This document shows positions 34,796 through 45,492 of a stretch of DNA of 64,000 bases, piece by piece. Each line of letters opens with the position of its first letter. The stretch's first letter is position 1. The notes under the pieces were generated by a model that saw nothing but the letters and a program-made list of their open reading frames with translations, was not told the origin of the DNA and did no database searches. The stretch is taken from positions 62,001 to 126,000 of the forward strand of contig BLZA01000032.1 in the NCBI GenBank assembly GCA_013423385.1. Direction: 5' to 3'. The stretch comes from Naganishia liquefaciens (taxonomy: Eukaryota; Basidiomycota; Tremellomycetes; Filobasidiales; Filobasidiaceae). A program made the position numbers and the translations under genes.

Positions 34796-36814
34796 ATGCG
34801 AGCAACGAACGGTACCACAACAGAGAACGGAAGCGGCATGAACGGCGTGAACGGTGTGAATGGACACCATGCCTCGGCATCCTCGTCAGGGATCAAGGTG
34901 AGTTACTAGAGGTTCAATCAGTATGAGATCGGGAAGTACGGAGTGTAGTATAGCGTCGGAGTGTGGCATAAGTCTCATCGAAACAATGCGCGTTCAAAGG
35001 GCTGATCATTTCTTCGTAATCCCCTCATTCTGTGTTTTCCTCCACTTCCTGTCATCGAATCCTCCTTCATGTAAAGCAGCGAGTCCTCGTGACTGGTGGA
35101 GCGGGATACATCGGTGAGTGAGCGTCCTGGACATATGCGAGACTAGGGTGTGCTCGAAGAGAAGAGGCCGAGTTCTGTCGAGAAGGATAATTCTGGTTTG
35201 GGGACCATGGGCTGAAAGTCGTGGTTGCCAAGATGCAAGGTGGAATCAGAGGTCTATGCCTTGAGAGACATGATGCGGCATTATCGAAACTGAGCCAGCT
35301 AGCACTGTGCTTTCTCAATCTTGAGCCCCGCTACTCTGCACCGGAATCGCCTTGTGATAACGGAACCAGACCGTTGAACGTGAACTAACGCGATTCCTTC
35401 ACTTCGCTAGGCTCGCACGTCGTCGTCACTCTTCTACTCAGCGGAAAATACCAGCCGATCGTCGTCGACAACTTTCACAACTCGAAGCCACATGCCATAC
35501 AAGCATGTGAGGACATCGCGCTCGAGGCACTTGGGTAGGTTGGGTCTCGATACGAGGGCATGGAGAACGGGCTGACGGAAGCTCGGACATAGGTCGGATG
35601 CATCACAGGAAGAGAAGGATCGGTGTCACGTTGACCTGATTAAGGGTGATATCTCGGATCCCGCTGTTTTCGATGGAATTTTCCAGCGATATAGCCAACA
35701 GGGTGGAATTTATGCGGTCATTCATGTCGCCGTAAGTATGACTCTGGTCTCTCGATCTATCAGCTGATTCGGGTCCTTGGCGGTGCCCAGGCTTTGAAAG
35801 CCGTTGGAGAATCTGGGGAACTGCCACTGCTATATTATCAGGTCAACGTATCTGCCACTATCAATCTTATACAAGTAAGCGTAATCTCCACAATTCCATA
35901 TATACATGCGCTGACTATATCTGGCCATCTTCTACAGAGTATGATAAAATACAAGTGCCTCAACCTTGTGTACTCGTCATCAGCAACAGTATACGGCACT
36001 CCAGAGACAATTCCCATTCCGGAAACCAGCCCCGTGCAGCCGGAAAGCGTCTACGGACGATCCAAGGGCATGTGTGAGGACATTATCAAGGATGTCTGCC
36101 TTGCAGAGCGGTCGTTCAACGCCGTCAGTCTGCGGTACTTCAAGTGCGTGTTGATTCAGGGTCAAGCTTTGCAGTCATTGACCGCCACATCTTCAGCCCG
36201 GCTGGCGCACATCCCTCGGGAAAGATGGGAGAGGATCCAAGAGGCAAGCCAGGAAACTTGCTGCCATTACTAGCAGCTATCGCCGTCGGTCGATACGCCC
36301 AGGATGGGCTTAAAGTATTCGGTGACGATTATCCTACACAGTGAGTGTACTGAGCGGCGATCTTGGAAAGTTCTGGCTCACCCATCCTTCAGTGACGGCA
36401 CCTGTGTACGAGACTACCTGCACGTAATGGACCTTGCCAAGGGTCACGTGCTGAGTCTCGACGCCCTCGAAAAGGCGGAAATCTTTAAGAACTGCGGAAA
36501 GACGGGCAACTGTCGCGCCTTCAACCTCGGACACGGCAAGGGCCAGAGTGTGCTGGATATGATCGAGGCCATGAGGAAGGCGAGTGGATACCAGTATAAA
36601 TACGACATTGTCGAGCGAAGGTGAGTTTCCTGTGGCAGGCACCTGCGAAACGCGCTAACTCGCCCGGCGCAGAATGGGCGACGTACCAGATCTAACGGCG
36701 GACCCGACATTGGCGGAGCGCGAACTCGGTTTCTTGGCAAAGGAGGATCTCGATTCGATGTGCCGCGACCTATGGCGGTGGCAGTCTTCCCACCCGAACG
36801 GCTACGACCAGTAG
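34796..36814 (+). CDS. GAL10: UDP-glucose 4-epimerase
   Basis: A short-chain dehydrogenase that interconverts UDP-galactose and UDP-glucose in the Leloir pathway. The start at 34796 yields a low-complexity Asn/Gly/Ser leader ([18 protein letters not shown]) before the first intron. The NAD site is built across an intron: [12 protein letters not shown] then [20 protein letters not shown]. Next come [46 protein letters not shown] and [12 protein letters not shown]. The catalytic Tyr-Lys pair is in [13 protein letters not shown], followed by [38 protein letters not shown] and [16 protein letters not shown]. It ends [17 protein letters not shown] then HPNGYDQ and TAG at 36812-36814. Eight introns, the second nearly 300 nt. 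There is no fused mutarotase domain, unlike yeast Gal10. Confidence 0.93.
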
Positions 36815-37641
36815 ACCAGAACCACGTGATACTTGGGATAAGCCCACCTTTCACGCCGCGGACATTCCTTTGGCTCGACACTTCCAACATCAGCTACGAT
36901 ACACCGGTCGATGGCTTTGTATACACAGTTTACGGAATCTTGATAATGGCTACTCAGCTCCACACGGATTCGCAGCATTATACCCTTGCCCATCCCATTC
37001 TGCAACAACATCAACTCGATATCTTCCAAAAGCACGTCGACAGCGTGGTGTTCGGGCTCGTCGAGTGTAGGCGTCCCAGATGAGCGCAAAAGCTCGGACC
37101 TAGGTACACATTGTATTAGATACTACATGCATATTTTCTTTTCACAATCGCCCTTGATTGCAATGTTTATAGCGGGAATCTTCCTGAATGCTGGATAATC
37201 AAAGCTTTCCAGGTGGACAATCTCATGCGCCGGTCTCCTCTTGACACCGTCTTCAGCTGCTTGCAAGAGCAATCTTGCGAGAGCGATTAAAAGACAGACT
37301 GGCAAATTCACCAGGATACAGGCAAAGTTACCGAGAATGACCATGGGCCTTTAAAAACATTGCCTTTCGGTTGTCAGAGCCCTCCAATCCTGCCCGGTAG
37401 ATGCGAGGGGGGGACAGTCGTCCATGAATCTTTCCTTGTAGTGGTACATACCAACTGGAATGGCTGTTCACACATACCGATGCCGGATATGAAGATGCGT
37501 TTGACCATTGACAAACGGCATGTTTAGCAGAAAATTTGACTCTCTCTTGAATTGCCTCCATCAAATTTCTTCCCCGTGGGTTCATTATAGCTATACAACA
37601 TGTTAATAGGAATACACATATATCACAAAGGGTCTACAGTA
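36815..37641. other. Intergenic, convergent 3' ends
   Basis: Between the epimerase and the polytopic membrane protein gene. A 73-codon minus-strand open frame (37123-37344) begins with a hydrophobic stretch (LVNLPVCLLIALARLLL) but has no other support. Nothing else is seen. Confidence 0.4.
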
Positions 37642-39261
37642 TCAAGCCTCTTCTTCTTGCTTTGGTGGTTTCGCCGACCACCTAAGTTGAAGTCAGCAAG
37701 CCTTCTCCTTGTCGTAGAATCAACACTCACTCTTCACCGTACAGCCAGAGCGCCTTGCGCTGTTCAGCCCCAACAGCAACCAACCGCCCACCCAAGGCCA
37801 AGATCATTCCCAAGAACGCGCCAAACGTACATAGGTCCCAGACGTTGGGTTGCGGGAAAGCAACGACAGCGAGAAGGGATCCGACATACCCGCCCACGAG
37901 CACAGTCTTGAATAAGGGGGCAGGGAAAGGTTGAACGGTAGTCGGGATGAGGGCGACGTTTTCAGTCTTGGTCCCGACGACTGTCGAGGAGCTCGCATCC
38001 GCCGACTTTTCTTCGTCATCATGCGTTCCAGTACCAGGCTCATCATCCGCCTCTTCGATGACGGTATATTGGACCTCTGATCCTCTCCCGTCCTGATCAG
38101 ATTCGAAGCGTAGCAGCGCAAAGACCTGTACCGCCGGCCGTGCCGATTAGTTCCGGGCACCAAGGACCTCGAGCAATTGTTCACTCACAGGATAGTATAG
38201 CACTGCTCCGATCTGGGCCGTCCTGATCAGGACGCAGAGGTCAAAGAAAGCCTTTGTGGCCACACGAGAAAGTGCCCAGACGATGAATCCGTCATCGGTG
38301 GTATCGTCCGTCGGCGGCGGCTTGCGGTCGGGACCTGATGTGATAGCGATGATTGATAAAGTCACGATGGTGACAACGAGAAAACCCTGCAGGATAGAGT
38401 GGTAAGCCGCCTTGTCACCTACTGCCTCGGTCCATACATCGACTCACTGTTCCTGCAACGCAGAACCAGAAAACATGCTTCATCCTGATATCGGAAGCGC
38501 GAATGGCTTGTATTCCAAAGAGGGGCGCGAGGCAAAGCATGACGATCAAAGCCGCGTCTCCGATGGATTGCCACGCCGGCGAGTCACGGGTAAGAGTCCA
38601 CAAGCATAACAAGGTCGACGCCATGGGGAATGCGATCCAATTTGTCGAGATTATGTTCAAAAGGCCTGCACTCGTCGTGGGTGTGACCGCCCAGCCTTTG
38701 GGCTTTTCTTTAGTTATCGCCTGCGATTTAACTGCCAGGTCTGTATATCGGAGATTAATGACCTACCGCCAGTATATTAGCGTGCGTGGAAAAAACGCTG
38801 GTCGAGATAGACTTACAGTACAAAGAGCCATGACGATGCCAAGGTAGCAGACTGCGATCAGGACAATGTCGATGAAGCCGGCGCCGAGGGTGTATGTGCG
38901 CCATGCCCACGCCACAACGGGAGCCGCAGCCGAGGTTTTGACGACGAGAGGAATGTAGCGGAACCACGGTGCTGTTCTTGATAGTGTATCCGCGGCTGGT
39001 TCAGAGGCGGCATCTTGCGTCGACTCAGATGTGTCACTTTGGTGGTCGTTTAAAACCTTGCGGACCGCCAGCCATAGCTTGTGAGGAAACAGTGGTGAGC
39101 AACAACCGTGGTTGCCTCGCCAGAGAACTAACTCGGAGTTGTTTGTAAGCGGTGAGGTAGAGGCATGCATACAGCCCGCTGATGCAAAGAACGCCCCATG
39201 CCGTCGAGCCAAGGCGATCCTTTAGGGGAATATAGTTACCGGAGTCCATTACCTGATCCAT
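37642..39261 (-). CDS. Polytopic membrane protein, unknown
   Basis: No family recognised. The start is set at 39261 (MDQVMDSGNYIPLKDRLG), with an alternative Met five codons later. Six exons encode roughly 460 residues with about seven or eight hydrophobic stretches: STAWGVLCISGLYACLYL; PVVAWAWRTYTLGAGF continuing to IDIVLIAVCYLGIVMAL; NWIAFPMASTLLCLWTL; DAALIVMLCLAPLFGIQ; FLVVTIVTLSIIAI; and near the C-terminus FKTVLVGGYVGSLLAVVAF and LCTFGAFLGMILALGG. A charged, acidic loop (EEADDEPGTGTHDDEEK) separates the last pair from the rest. It ends WSAKPPKQEEEA and a TGA at 37642-37644. Exons join cleanly with short introns. It may be a transporter or a fungal-specific membrane protein; topology is the only evidence. 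Confidence 0.65.
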
Positions 39262-39960
39262 ATTGGACCTGTTGTGAAGAATCAATGTTGAGCGAGACTT
39301 TGGTCTTGCGGCTTGCAAGAGCTCTTGCAAGTTGAATTCCTCGCGATTGTGGCGTTGCGTTATAAAAACTCGGCGGATGATGTAGACGACCTCTGCCCAC
39401 GGCGACATGCACTGATAAACGCCACGACGAAATGCACTCGATGCAAAACCCTTCGGCACTGCCCTCGGCTATTTTTGGGCTGGCGGATGTCGCCGAGGTG
39501 GGGCCTTGATGACGAGAAGCGAGAAGCGTTGGTATAGCGATTACTTTGCGGTTGAGAAGCGGGATGAGTGTCTGTCTGATCAGCGCATAGCATGTGGTTC
39601 ATGCCGAGGCACGCTTGGCAGCTGCAACGTAGAAAGACGCAGGATGGCCAAGCTAAGCGAATCATGACCTCGCATTCTGTAACAGGAATGTTGAGGTGAC
39701 AACGCGGTCATTTCCCATGGAGTCGGATCAGCTATTCCCATAATACGTCAATACAATCAGAGCAGTGCCACTCCTCATTCGCCTGGCATTCCCAGACTCT
39801 CGGTCCCTCCAAATCGCTGACATTGGCGGTCTTCGTATCGCAAAACATTGTCCGTATCTTTGCCCAAGGATTTCCTCTGACCAGTCATAGCTAAAGCTGT
39901 CAGAGCTTCCATCAGCTGATCCCATTCTCCTCGGTCTCCAGAGACTCACCACACCCCAAT
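39262..39960. other. Intergenic, about 700 bp
   Basis: Upstream of the polytopic membrane protein gene and downstream of the SRPBCC gene. Short overlapping open frames only; nothing supported. Confidence 0.45.
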
Positions 39961-40516
39961 CTACGTCGCCTGCTCCTTGGCCATCCGCTCCGCCCTCGCC
40001 TTGACCTCTTCATTAAACCTATCAAATCCACGCCGGGTCTTCTCCCCCGCTCCCATCCAACTCATGATCGGCGTATAAAGCACCCCGCTAAACTCCTCCC
40101 GATGCACGAGCTTGGTCTGTCCTTCCTCCGCCGGCTCAAGGAGGAACATATGCTTTCCAAGGTAAACGTATCGATATCCTCCGACCCATGCGAATCCACG
40201 CGGAGGGTCAGACAGGACGACGGTGCTGGTGAATGACATGGCGGAAGATTCGGGCGGGTTGATGGTCACATTGAGTTTCGAGCCCATTGCCAGCGGATCA
40301 CTCGTGGAGCCGTCCGCGGGCTTGACGGATACGAGAAAAGTGGACCATTCAGGGACTGTGAACGGCGGTGAGCTGATAGTGCACCCTGAAGCGGGAGTAT
40401 CGGGTAAACGTACGCGCAGCAAAGTCGGTGATTACGCGGTAGATGGTCTCTGAAGGAGCGTTGATGGTGATAGAGGTATGAACCGTACGGTTCTTGGGGT
40501 GGGAGTAGTCTGCCAT
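39961..40516 (-). CDS. SRPBCC-fold (START/polyketide-cyclase-like) protein, 165 residues
   Basis: A small single-domain protein of the hydrophobic-ligand-binding SRPBCC superfamily. The start at 40516 gives MADYSHPKNRTVHTSITINA followed by APSETIYRVITDFAA, the typical first strand and helix. Removing a 58-nt intron (40356-40413, GTACGT to CACAG) joins FAA to LPEWSTFLVSVKPADGS, restoring the family's D-F-x-x-x-P-E-W turn. Later come GSKLNVTINPPESSAMSFTS and FAWVGGYRYVYLGKHMFLLE, the LVHREEFSGVL strand, and the long C-terminal helix GFDRFNEEVKARAERMAKEQ ending at TAG 39961-39963. Length is normal for the fold. The natural ligand and role are unknown; many fungal members are uncharacterised. Confidence 0.78.
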
Positions 40517-40949
40517 TGTACAATGTGGGTTGAACGCAGAAGCAGCAAGAGCCGGGGAAACAGCCTGCCTCGACGGGATAGGAAACTTATAGTAAAGTCG
40601 TTGCAAGTATAGATAAGCTGATGAGTCATGTAATCAACGCCGATGCCGAGCTGCCGCGCGTCGCGATGCAAGACCGTCAGGGTATAGAGGCATCGGACCG
40701 GACAGTCTGAGCCACGGGATCCAATGGATGAATGAATGTCGTGGTTTCATCATAATGCAGCAGTTACGATGCTATACAAGGGTAAAGTATTGGGACAACA
40801 GTGAAGCAGGAATGTAACGTGTCCATGGTGTAGAGTATTAAGAAATAGCCGGGAGCAGGACGGCATCTAACCAGCCTATTCTCGTCGAATGGAGTGATAT
40901 CTAAGGGAAAGGGTGAGCTTGACATTCCCGATCAACAAGAACGGCCAAC
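40517..40949. other. Intergenic, 433 bp
   Basis: Between two minus-strand genes. It holds the promoter of the SRPBCC gene and the 3' UTR of the Ser/Thr-rich gene. Nothing distinctive seen. Confidence 0.4.
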
Positions 40950-42910
40950 TTACTGCGGCGGCAACTCGCTCGGCCCTTCAGGAATCGCATCATTGTCATC
41001 CGGCATGTATCGACCGCCATCGCTGTGAACGACGACTCCGCTCGTACCACCGGGGCTAACGGGTTCCGACGTACCGGGACTCGAGGAACCACCGGTTGTC
41101 GGCGCCGCACCAGCGGCATAGTACCCATCCGAAGGATTCGTCGTACGCAGAGCTTGACGATCCTGTGCTGCTTCCCTTGCCTTGCGCTGGGCCGCGGCGC
41201 TCATGGGAGGCTGTTGCTGTTGACCGGTGGGAACGGGCAAGGGCATACCAAATCCGGGCGTGGAAGGCGCGGTAGAGGCTTGCTGATAGTATTGGCTGAA
41301 CGGCATCTGACCCGGCTGAGGCTGCGCACCCCGGCCGGCGAATCCGGCGGATGTGAGCGTAGATGCGGACGACGGACCGCGGGCCACACCGGCACCGCCG
41401 GATTGACTGCCTTCGGAATAACTGCCGCGACTCGTGAGCGGAGCCGCACCGCCGAGGGCGGTCGTCGTGGCCATGGCGCCGAGGGGCGGCATACTGGGCG
41501 CGTGGCCCCCGGTCGAGGCGGGGTACGCTGCATATTGAGACATTTGCGGGGAAGTGTCGTTCTGGCCGTATGTGTATGGCTCGACGGCATCATTGTTGGC
41601 TTCGTCATCCAGAATGTCTGTCTGTCCGGGGACAGCGTGTCGATTCCGTCCAGGATCAAACTGAAGAGAACGTTAGCGTCAAAGAAACTCAAGTAAAAAG
41701 CACAACATACCATTTGATCGTCAAAGTCACCCCTGCGATCCCGTCGCTTCTTGAACACGCAGAACCAAAGCAGCAAGAGGATAGCCAACAATCCCACAAC
41801 ACCGCCCACAGTTCCACCGACAATTGCTCCGATGTCTGAAGCCCAAATCAGCCACAAGTCTCGCCATCAGAACTCCGTCAATACTCACTCGCTCCGCCCT
41901 TGTTACCCTCAACACTCGCAACGACACTCTCCTGCGCCACGCCGCTGGAATCCGTAACGGTGATTGTCTGGTAACTTGTGCGTCCGCCAGAAGCACGACT
42001 GGTGGGGACAGTGGCGGCACCGGTAGTGGTAATGGTCGAGCCAGAGCTGTCGGTGGTGGTGATTGCTGAGGTGACGACGGCCGAGGAAACGGATTCCGCT
42101 GCAGGGACGGGTGTCAGAGATCCGTACTCGCAAACAGTAAATCGCACAGATATGCTCAGCATTGTGCTGTTGAGACACATTTCTGATTCGAAGACGCCCT
42201 CTTTGTTGATCGGTGGACCAACGCATCATTGCTGAAAAGTCCCTCCCCGTTCATCAATGAACAGCAGAGATATTCACAATGCCCCTTGCTGTTGGTCGAC
42301 AAACATCTTGGCGTCATGTCGCTACACCAGCAGCGACATGGCGACTTCAAGACTGATGCATTCCTTTGCTGTGAACCGATCAAATTCGTCGACCCTCCTT
42401 CGAAGTGCATCCCAAATCCTTCATTGAATCCCGTAGCCCTTGTCCGGCTCTTACGCTCAAAACGGCAGGGCCATCGATAATGCACGGAATAAAACGCCGA
42501 AAGACGATCATCAACTCCTATCGGCAATCCCGCTCTGCTGTTCTTCTTTCCACATATCTCGCCATCCAAGAGGACCAAGCCAAAGCAGCCAAACCAAAAA
42601 GACTGAAACTCACCAGACGTCTGCGCACTCGTCGCTGCACTGGTCACCTGACTGCTCACGCTGCTACTCGTGCTCTGCGCCGTTGTCTCGGACGAAGTGG
42701 AAGAACTCGTCTGCGACGTGACATCCGAGGTTGTCGACCTGTCCGAGGTCGTAGAGGAAACGGATGTAGTACTCGATGTGGAAGTGGTGGAAGTGGTACT
42801 CGAGGATGAGCTTGTGGGGCTTGTTGCCGAGGTTGAGATGGGGGAAGTGGTGGACGCTGTTTCAGGAGGATGAGCGTGATTGCACCCAAGAGAGATCGAG
42901 ACATACACAT
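40950..42910 (-). CDS. Ser/Thr-rich single-pass cell-surface protein (Mid2/SKG6-like architecture)
   Basis: The architecture is an extracellular mucin-like region, one membrane span and a cytoplasmic tail. Exons in order: a Ser/Thr block (STSATSPTSSSSSTTSTTST and similar) ending at a GTGAGT near 42636; after an intron of about 530 nt, SAVVTSAITTTDSSGSTITT and VVASVEGNKGGA; the transmembrane exon DIGAIVGGTVGGVVGLLAIL with LLLWFCVFKKRRDRR as span and stop-transfer; then a Gly/Ser/Gln/Pro-rich tail (MPFSQYYQQASTAPSTPGFG) to ELPPQ and TAA at 40950-40952. Such proteins are often O-mannosylated wall-stress sensors or proteophosphoglycan-like, but no sequence-specific family is evident. The first exon is uncertain: the ATG at 42910 (MCMSRSLLGAITLILL) looks like a signal peptide but is not in frame with the Ser/Thr block. 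Confidence 0.68.
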
Positions 42911-43698
42911 GGCTGCTATCTGGCGTGCGGTAATCCTATCTGCCGCTGATTTTTCTTCCCGGCCTTGAAGTACCTCTGCATGCACTCCACAGCGATCAAG
43001 CGAAGAATCGAGCGACGTCGGTTTGCTTTGTTGATTTTCCTCCGGCTGTGCAACGGTCAGTCATTACCTAAGCGTGAGCGACGATCATGGCCACGTGTTC
43101 CCGCGGCGGCCGCAGGCGGTTGGCGCGGCGCGCGCGGGCTCAGATGAGCTCTCTGGCAACTTGTCCGGCGACTCTGGGTCATGCTTGCATTGACAGATTC
43201 AAGATGGACTAACGGAATGATGGTATAATTTGTCGGGACAGGTAGACATTTGATCTTTTGCCGCTCTCCCTGGCCACTGTACAGGACAATGCAACGATTC
43301 TTGACGCCTGTGCAACCATCAAATTCCTTACTCGGCTTCAGTCGGGAAATTAAAGACATCGAGTGTAAAGCACGCGAACGTCTTTTCAGCGTAGAATCGT
43401 TTTTGCTTCGAAACATTCCATGCCCGTAAGACTTCAACAGGCTTCTATCCAGCCCACAATTTACCGTAAACTGTCCACGCTGCTCGTCGGGCGATGTTGG
43501 GCTTCTAACCGAATCCTCTGCATCTGCAGGGGTCATGCTTTGCACTCCAGCTATTTGACAGTCCAGATTAGATCTGACCACCTTACAGGTCGAAAAGTTC
43601 AGTCTGCGTGTATCGGTAACATCTGTGGTACTTGCACATTAAATGTAAGCATGCTGAAGTCGTCGCTCACTCATATTCCGCAAACTTTGCCAGGATGG
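42911..43698. other. Intergenic upstream of the Ser/Thr-rich gene
   Basis: This stretch includes the gene's promoter and possibly its missing first exon. Overlapping open frames without domains; nothing else is supported. Confidence 0.35.
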
Positions 43699-44225
43699 GC
43701 TACCGCACCCGATTCGGCTTTTTCCCCCATTGAGACGCATCTCGAACTCTTTGAAGAGTCTCGATGCCTTTTGTAATGCTAGGGCCTATATGAAGAGTCA
43801 GCCGTCCCAGCCATCTATCGGCTGCCGCGTTGTCTAGTGGTTCCGTGATGTGCCTTCTAGGCGCAGGCTCATGTTCAATTCCTGAGCCAGGAATACAGAT
43901 TTGTTGTATCACCCTCGCGTTTCCCACAGACTCCGGCAGGCGTTTCGCCGGCGCATTGCAACGGTGCATTACAAATGTCTCTGTTCTCTTCGGAAGGTGC
44001 GGTGGCCTGGCCAGCTGGTGAACTGCAACTTCATCTGCCTGACGGACCCGTAGCCGGAAGCTAGCCAAGAGCTCGGCTAGCAGCCAAATACAGCCGCACA
44101 AGTGGAGCGTCGACCATCTCCAAGTCATCATAGCATTTCCCTACCTAGAGTACCACATGCGATGACGATCGCTTGGAAGCGCGCGCGAGACTACTTCCAA
44201 AGTTGAATTGCGAACATTTTTTCCT
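43699..44225 (+). repeat. Dispersed repeat with tRNA-like core (SINE-like), copy A
   Basis: About 525 bp closely matching the second copy at 54318-54800 in the same orientation. Near 43824-43892 it contains a tRNA-like stretch with an A-box-like TTGTCTAGTGGTT, a seven-base anticodon loop CTTCTAG in a 5-bp stem (anticodon TCT, Arg-like) and a B-box-like TGTTCAATTCC. Acceptor-stem pairing is poor, so this is not a working tRNA gene. A hairpin-forming segment (about 43734-43770) lies at the left end. A tRNA-derived SINE is the best reading. It carries a segment of about 20 bp around 44010-44030 that copy B lacks. Confidence 0.7.
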
Positions 44226-44532
44226 GGTTCTTGCTTTGTACTTTTCCCAGTCGACATCAGAATCCCCTTTCAATTGAGTGGATTCCACCTCTAAACTGTA
44301 CACCTTTTTACTGCGTCGGTTAGATCGTTGCCGTTTCCTGACGCACTCAAAGATAAGTATGGAAACTGAAATTTGCATATTGCTTCATGCATCTTTACAT
44401 CCTATCTGTCAGTCTTTCACAGCATGTTCTGGCACTTGGAGCCTAACGCTAGTAGGAGCAAATCTCCGAAGCAAAAGTGTACAGGAAGCTGAGCTACTTT
44501 GGAGATCCGTTTGCCTCGTCGAGTACATCGAT

Positions 44533-45492
44533 TTAGCTGTCAATTCGGCTCTGCGATTTCCGCTTGTTTCGTGTCTTCCTCTGTGACTTTCTATGATAGA
44601 GGATACAAACAATGAACAAGGCAGAGACAATGACAGTGAAAGCGAAGGAGTCTGCTTGTGTTTTGCTGGGATTCGATAATGTGGACTTACCTCCATGAGT
44701 CTCTTTTTGAGCTCAGGTAACAGCTCTCTCCATCCGGGTGCCAACAGATGACTTGATTGGATCTCGACGTGATGACCTCGCGGTACAGTACCGGCACCTG
44801 ATCCTGGGGAAACCTGAATCGACTGGCAGGAGATAATATTTTGATCGTCTTTCTAGTAGCGCTTGGTATCTGCTGATCCCGTCTTTGTTCATTTGCTCTC
44901 GAATGGCTTTCGATCTCTCTCGCTTCGAAATCCTGTCCTTTTCCCTTCCGTCGGTAAGCTTTTGTTGCCCCCTCTTACTCGTCTCCGAGGGAGTAAGTAT
45001 AGAGTTATCGCTCGTGAGACGAGCAACCTTTCCACTTTCTTGGGGAAGGCTTACGCTGCCAGTGGAGAAAGTTGGCGCCACCGTGTTTCCTGGCAAAGTG
45101 AGATCGGTCTCACTTTGTAGAAAACAACCTGGTCTAAGACGATCAGATATTCAGTGAAAGCGGGCATTTTGTAGAGTTAGGCACACTAGAAAGTCAGAAA
45201 ATCGCATATCCGGCACTACTCACCCCGAATCGCCCTTCTCCGTTTGTTGATTGTAGGTAAACTCCATATGTGGGAATACCGATTGAAGTCTGGGCAATCG
45301 CTTCTCGCTCCACGATTGTACGACTGATATGCTAGGGAGTAGGGAGGAGTTTCTGGACATGAAGATTCTTATGAAAGGTGTATTGAATTTCGCCAAGGTA
45401 ACGAGAAAGCCACACAGATCGATCCGGACCTGTGAGCGCGAGCCTTCGGGTGTCTGTCGGTCGTGTCGAATGAAAGATAAAGTCAATGACAA
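44533..45492 (-). CDS. Possible HSF-like gene or relic with the first half of the DNA-binding domain
   Basis: A putative first exon (45224-45492) runs from MSLTLSFIRHDRQTPEG to EFTYNQQTEKGDSG and joins in frame (exon 2 top at 45112) to ETDLTLPGNTVAPTFSTGS. A further exon in another frame, reached by a plausible GTAAGC donor, reads FPQDQVPVLYREVITSRSNQ followed by VICWHPDGESCYLSS. This resembles the start of a heat-shock-factor domain (hydrophobic-xx-LY, S-N-Q-x-x-I-x-W-x-P-D-G-x-S). The second half of the domain (the recognition helix and RQLN-type motif) is absent: the frame reaches TAA at a GTAAGT donor (about 44691), or splices to a short basic tail ending at 44533. It could be a truncated HSF paralogue, a pseudogene or a mis-splice by me. 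Confidence 0.3.

Noticed and set aside
37123-37344. 73-codon minus-strand hydrophobic open frame
   Set aside because: One hydrophobic stretch only, no upstream exon found; more likely 3' flanking sequence of the neighbouring gene.
42670-42873. Plus-strand Val/Glu-rich open frame
   Set aside because: It is the reverse complement of the Ser/Thr repeat region of the surface protein gene.
43824-43892. Functional tRNA-Arg gene
   Set aside because: The A-box, B-box and anticodon stem are recognisable but the acceptor stem does not pair and the sequence lies inside a longer dispersed repeat, so it is treated as a tRNA-derived element.
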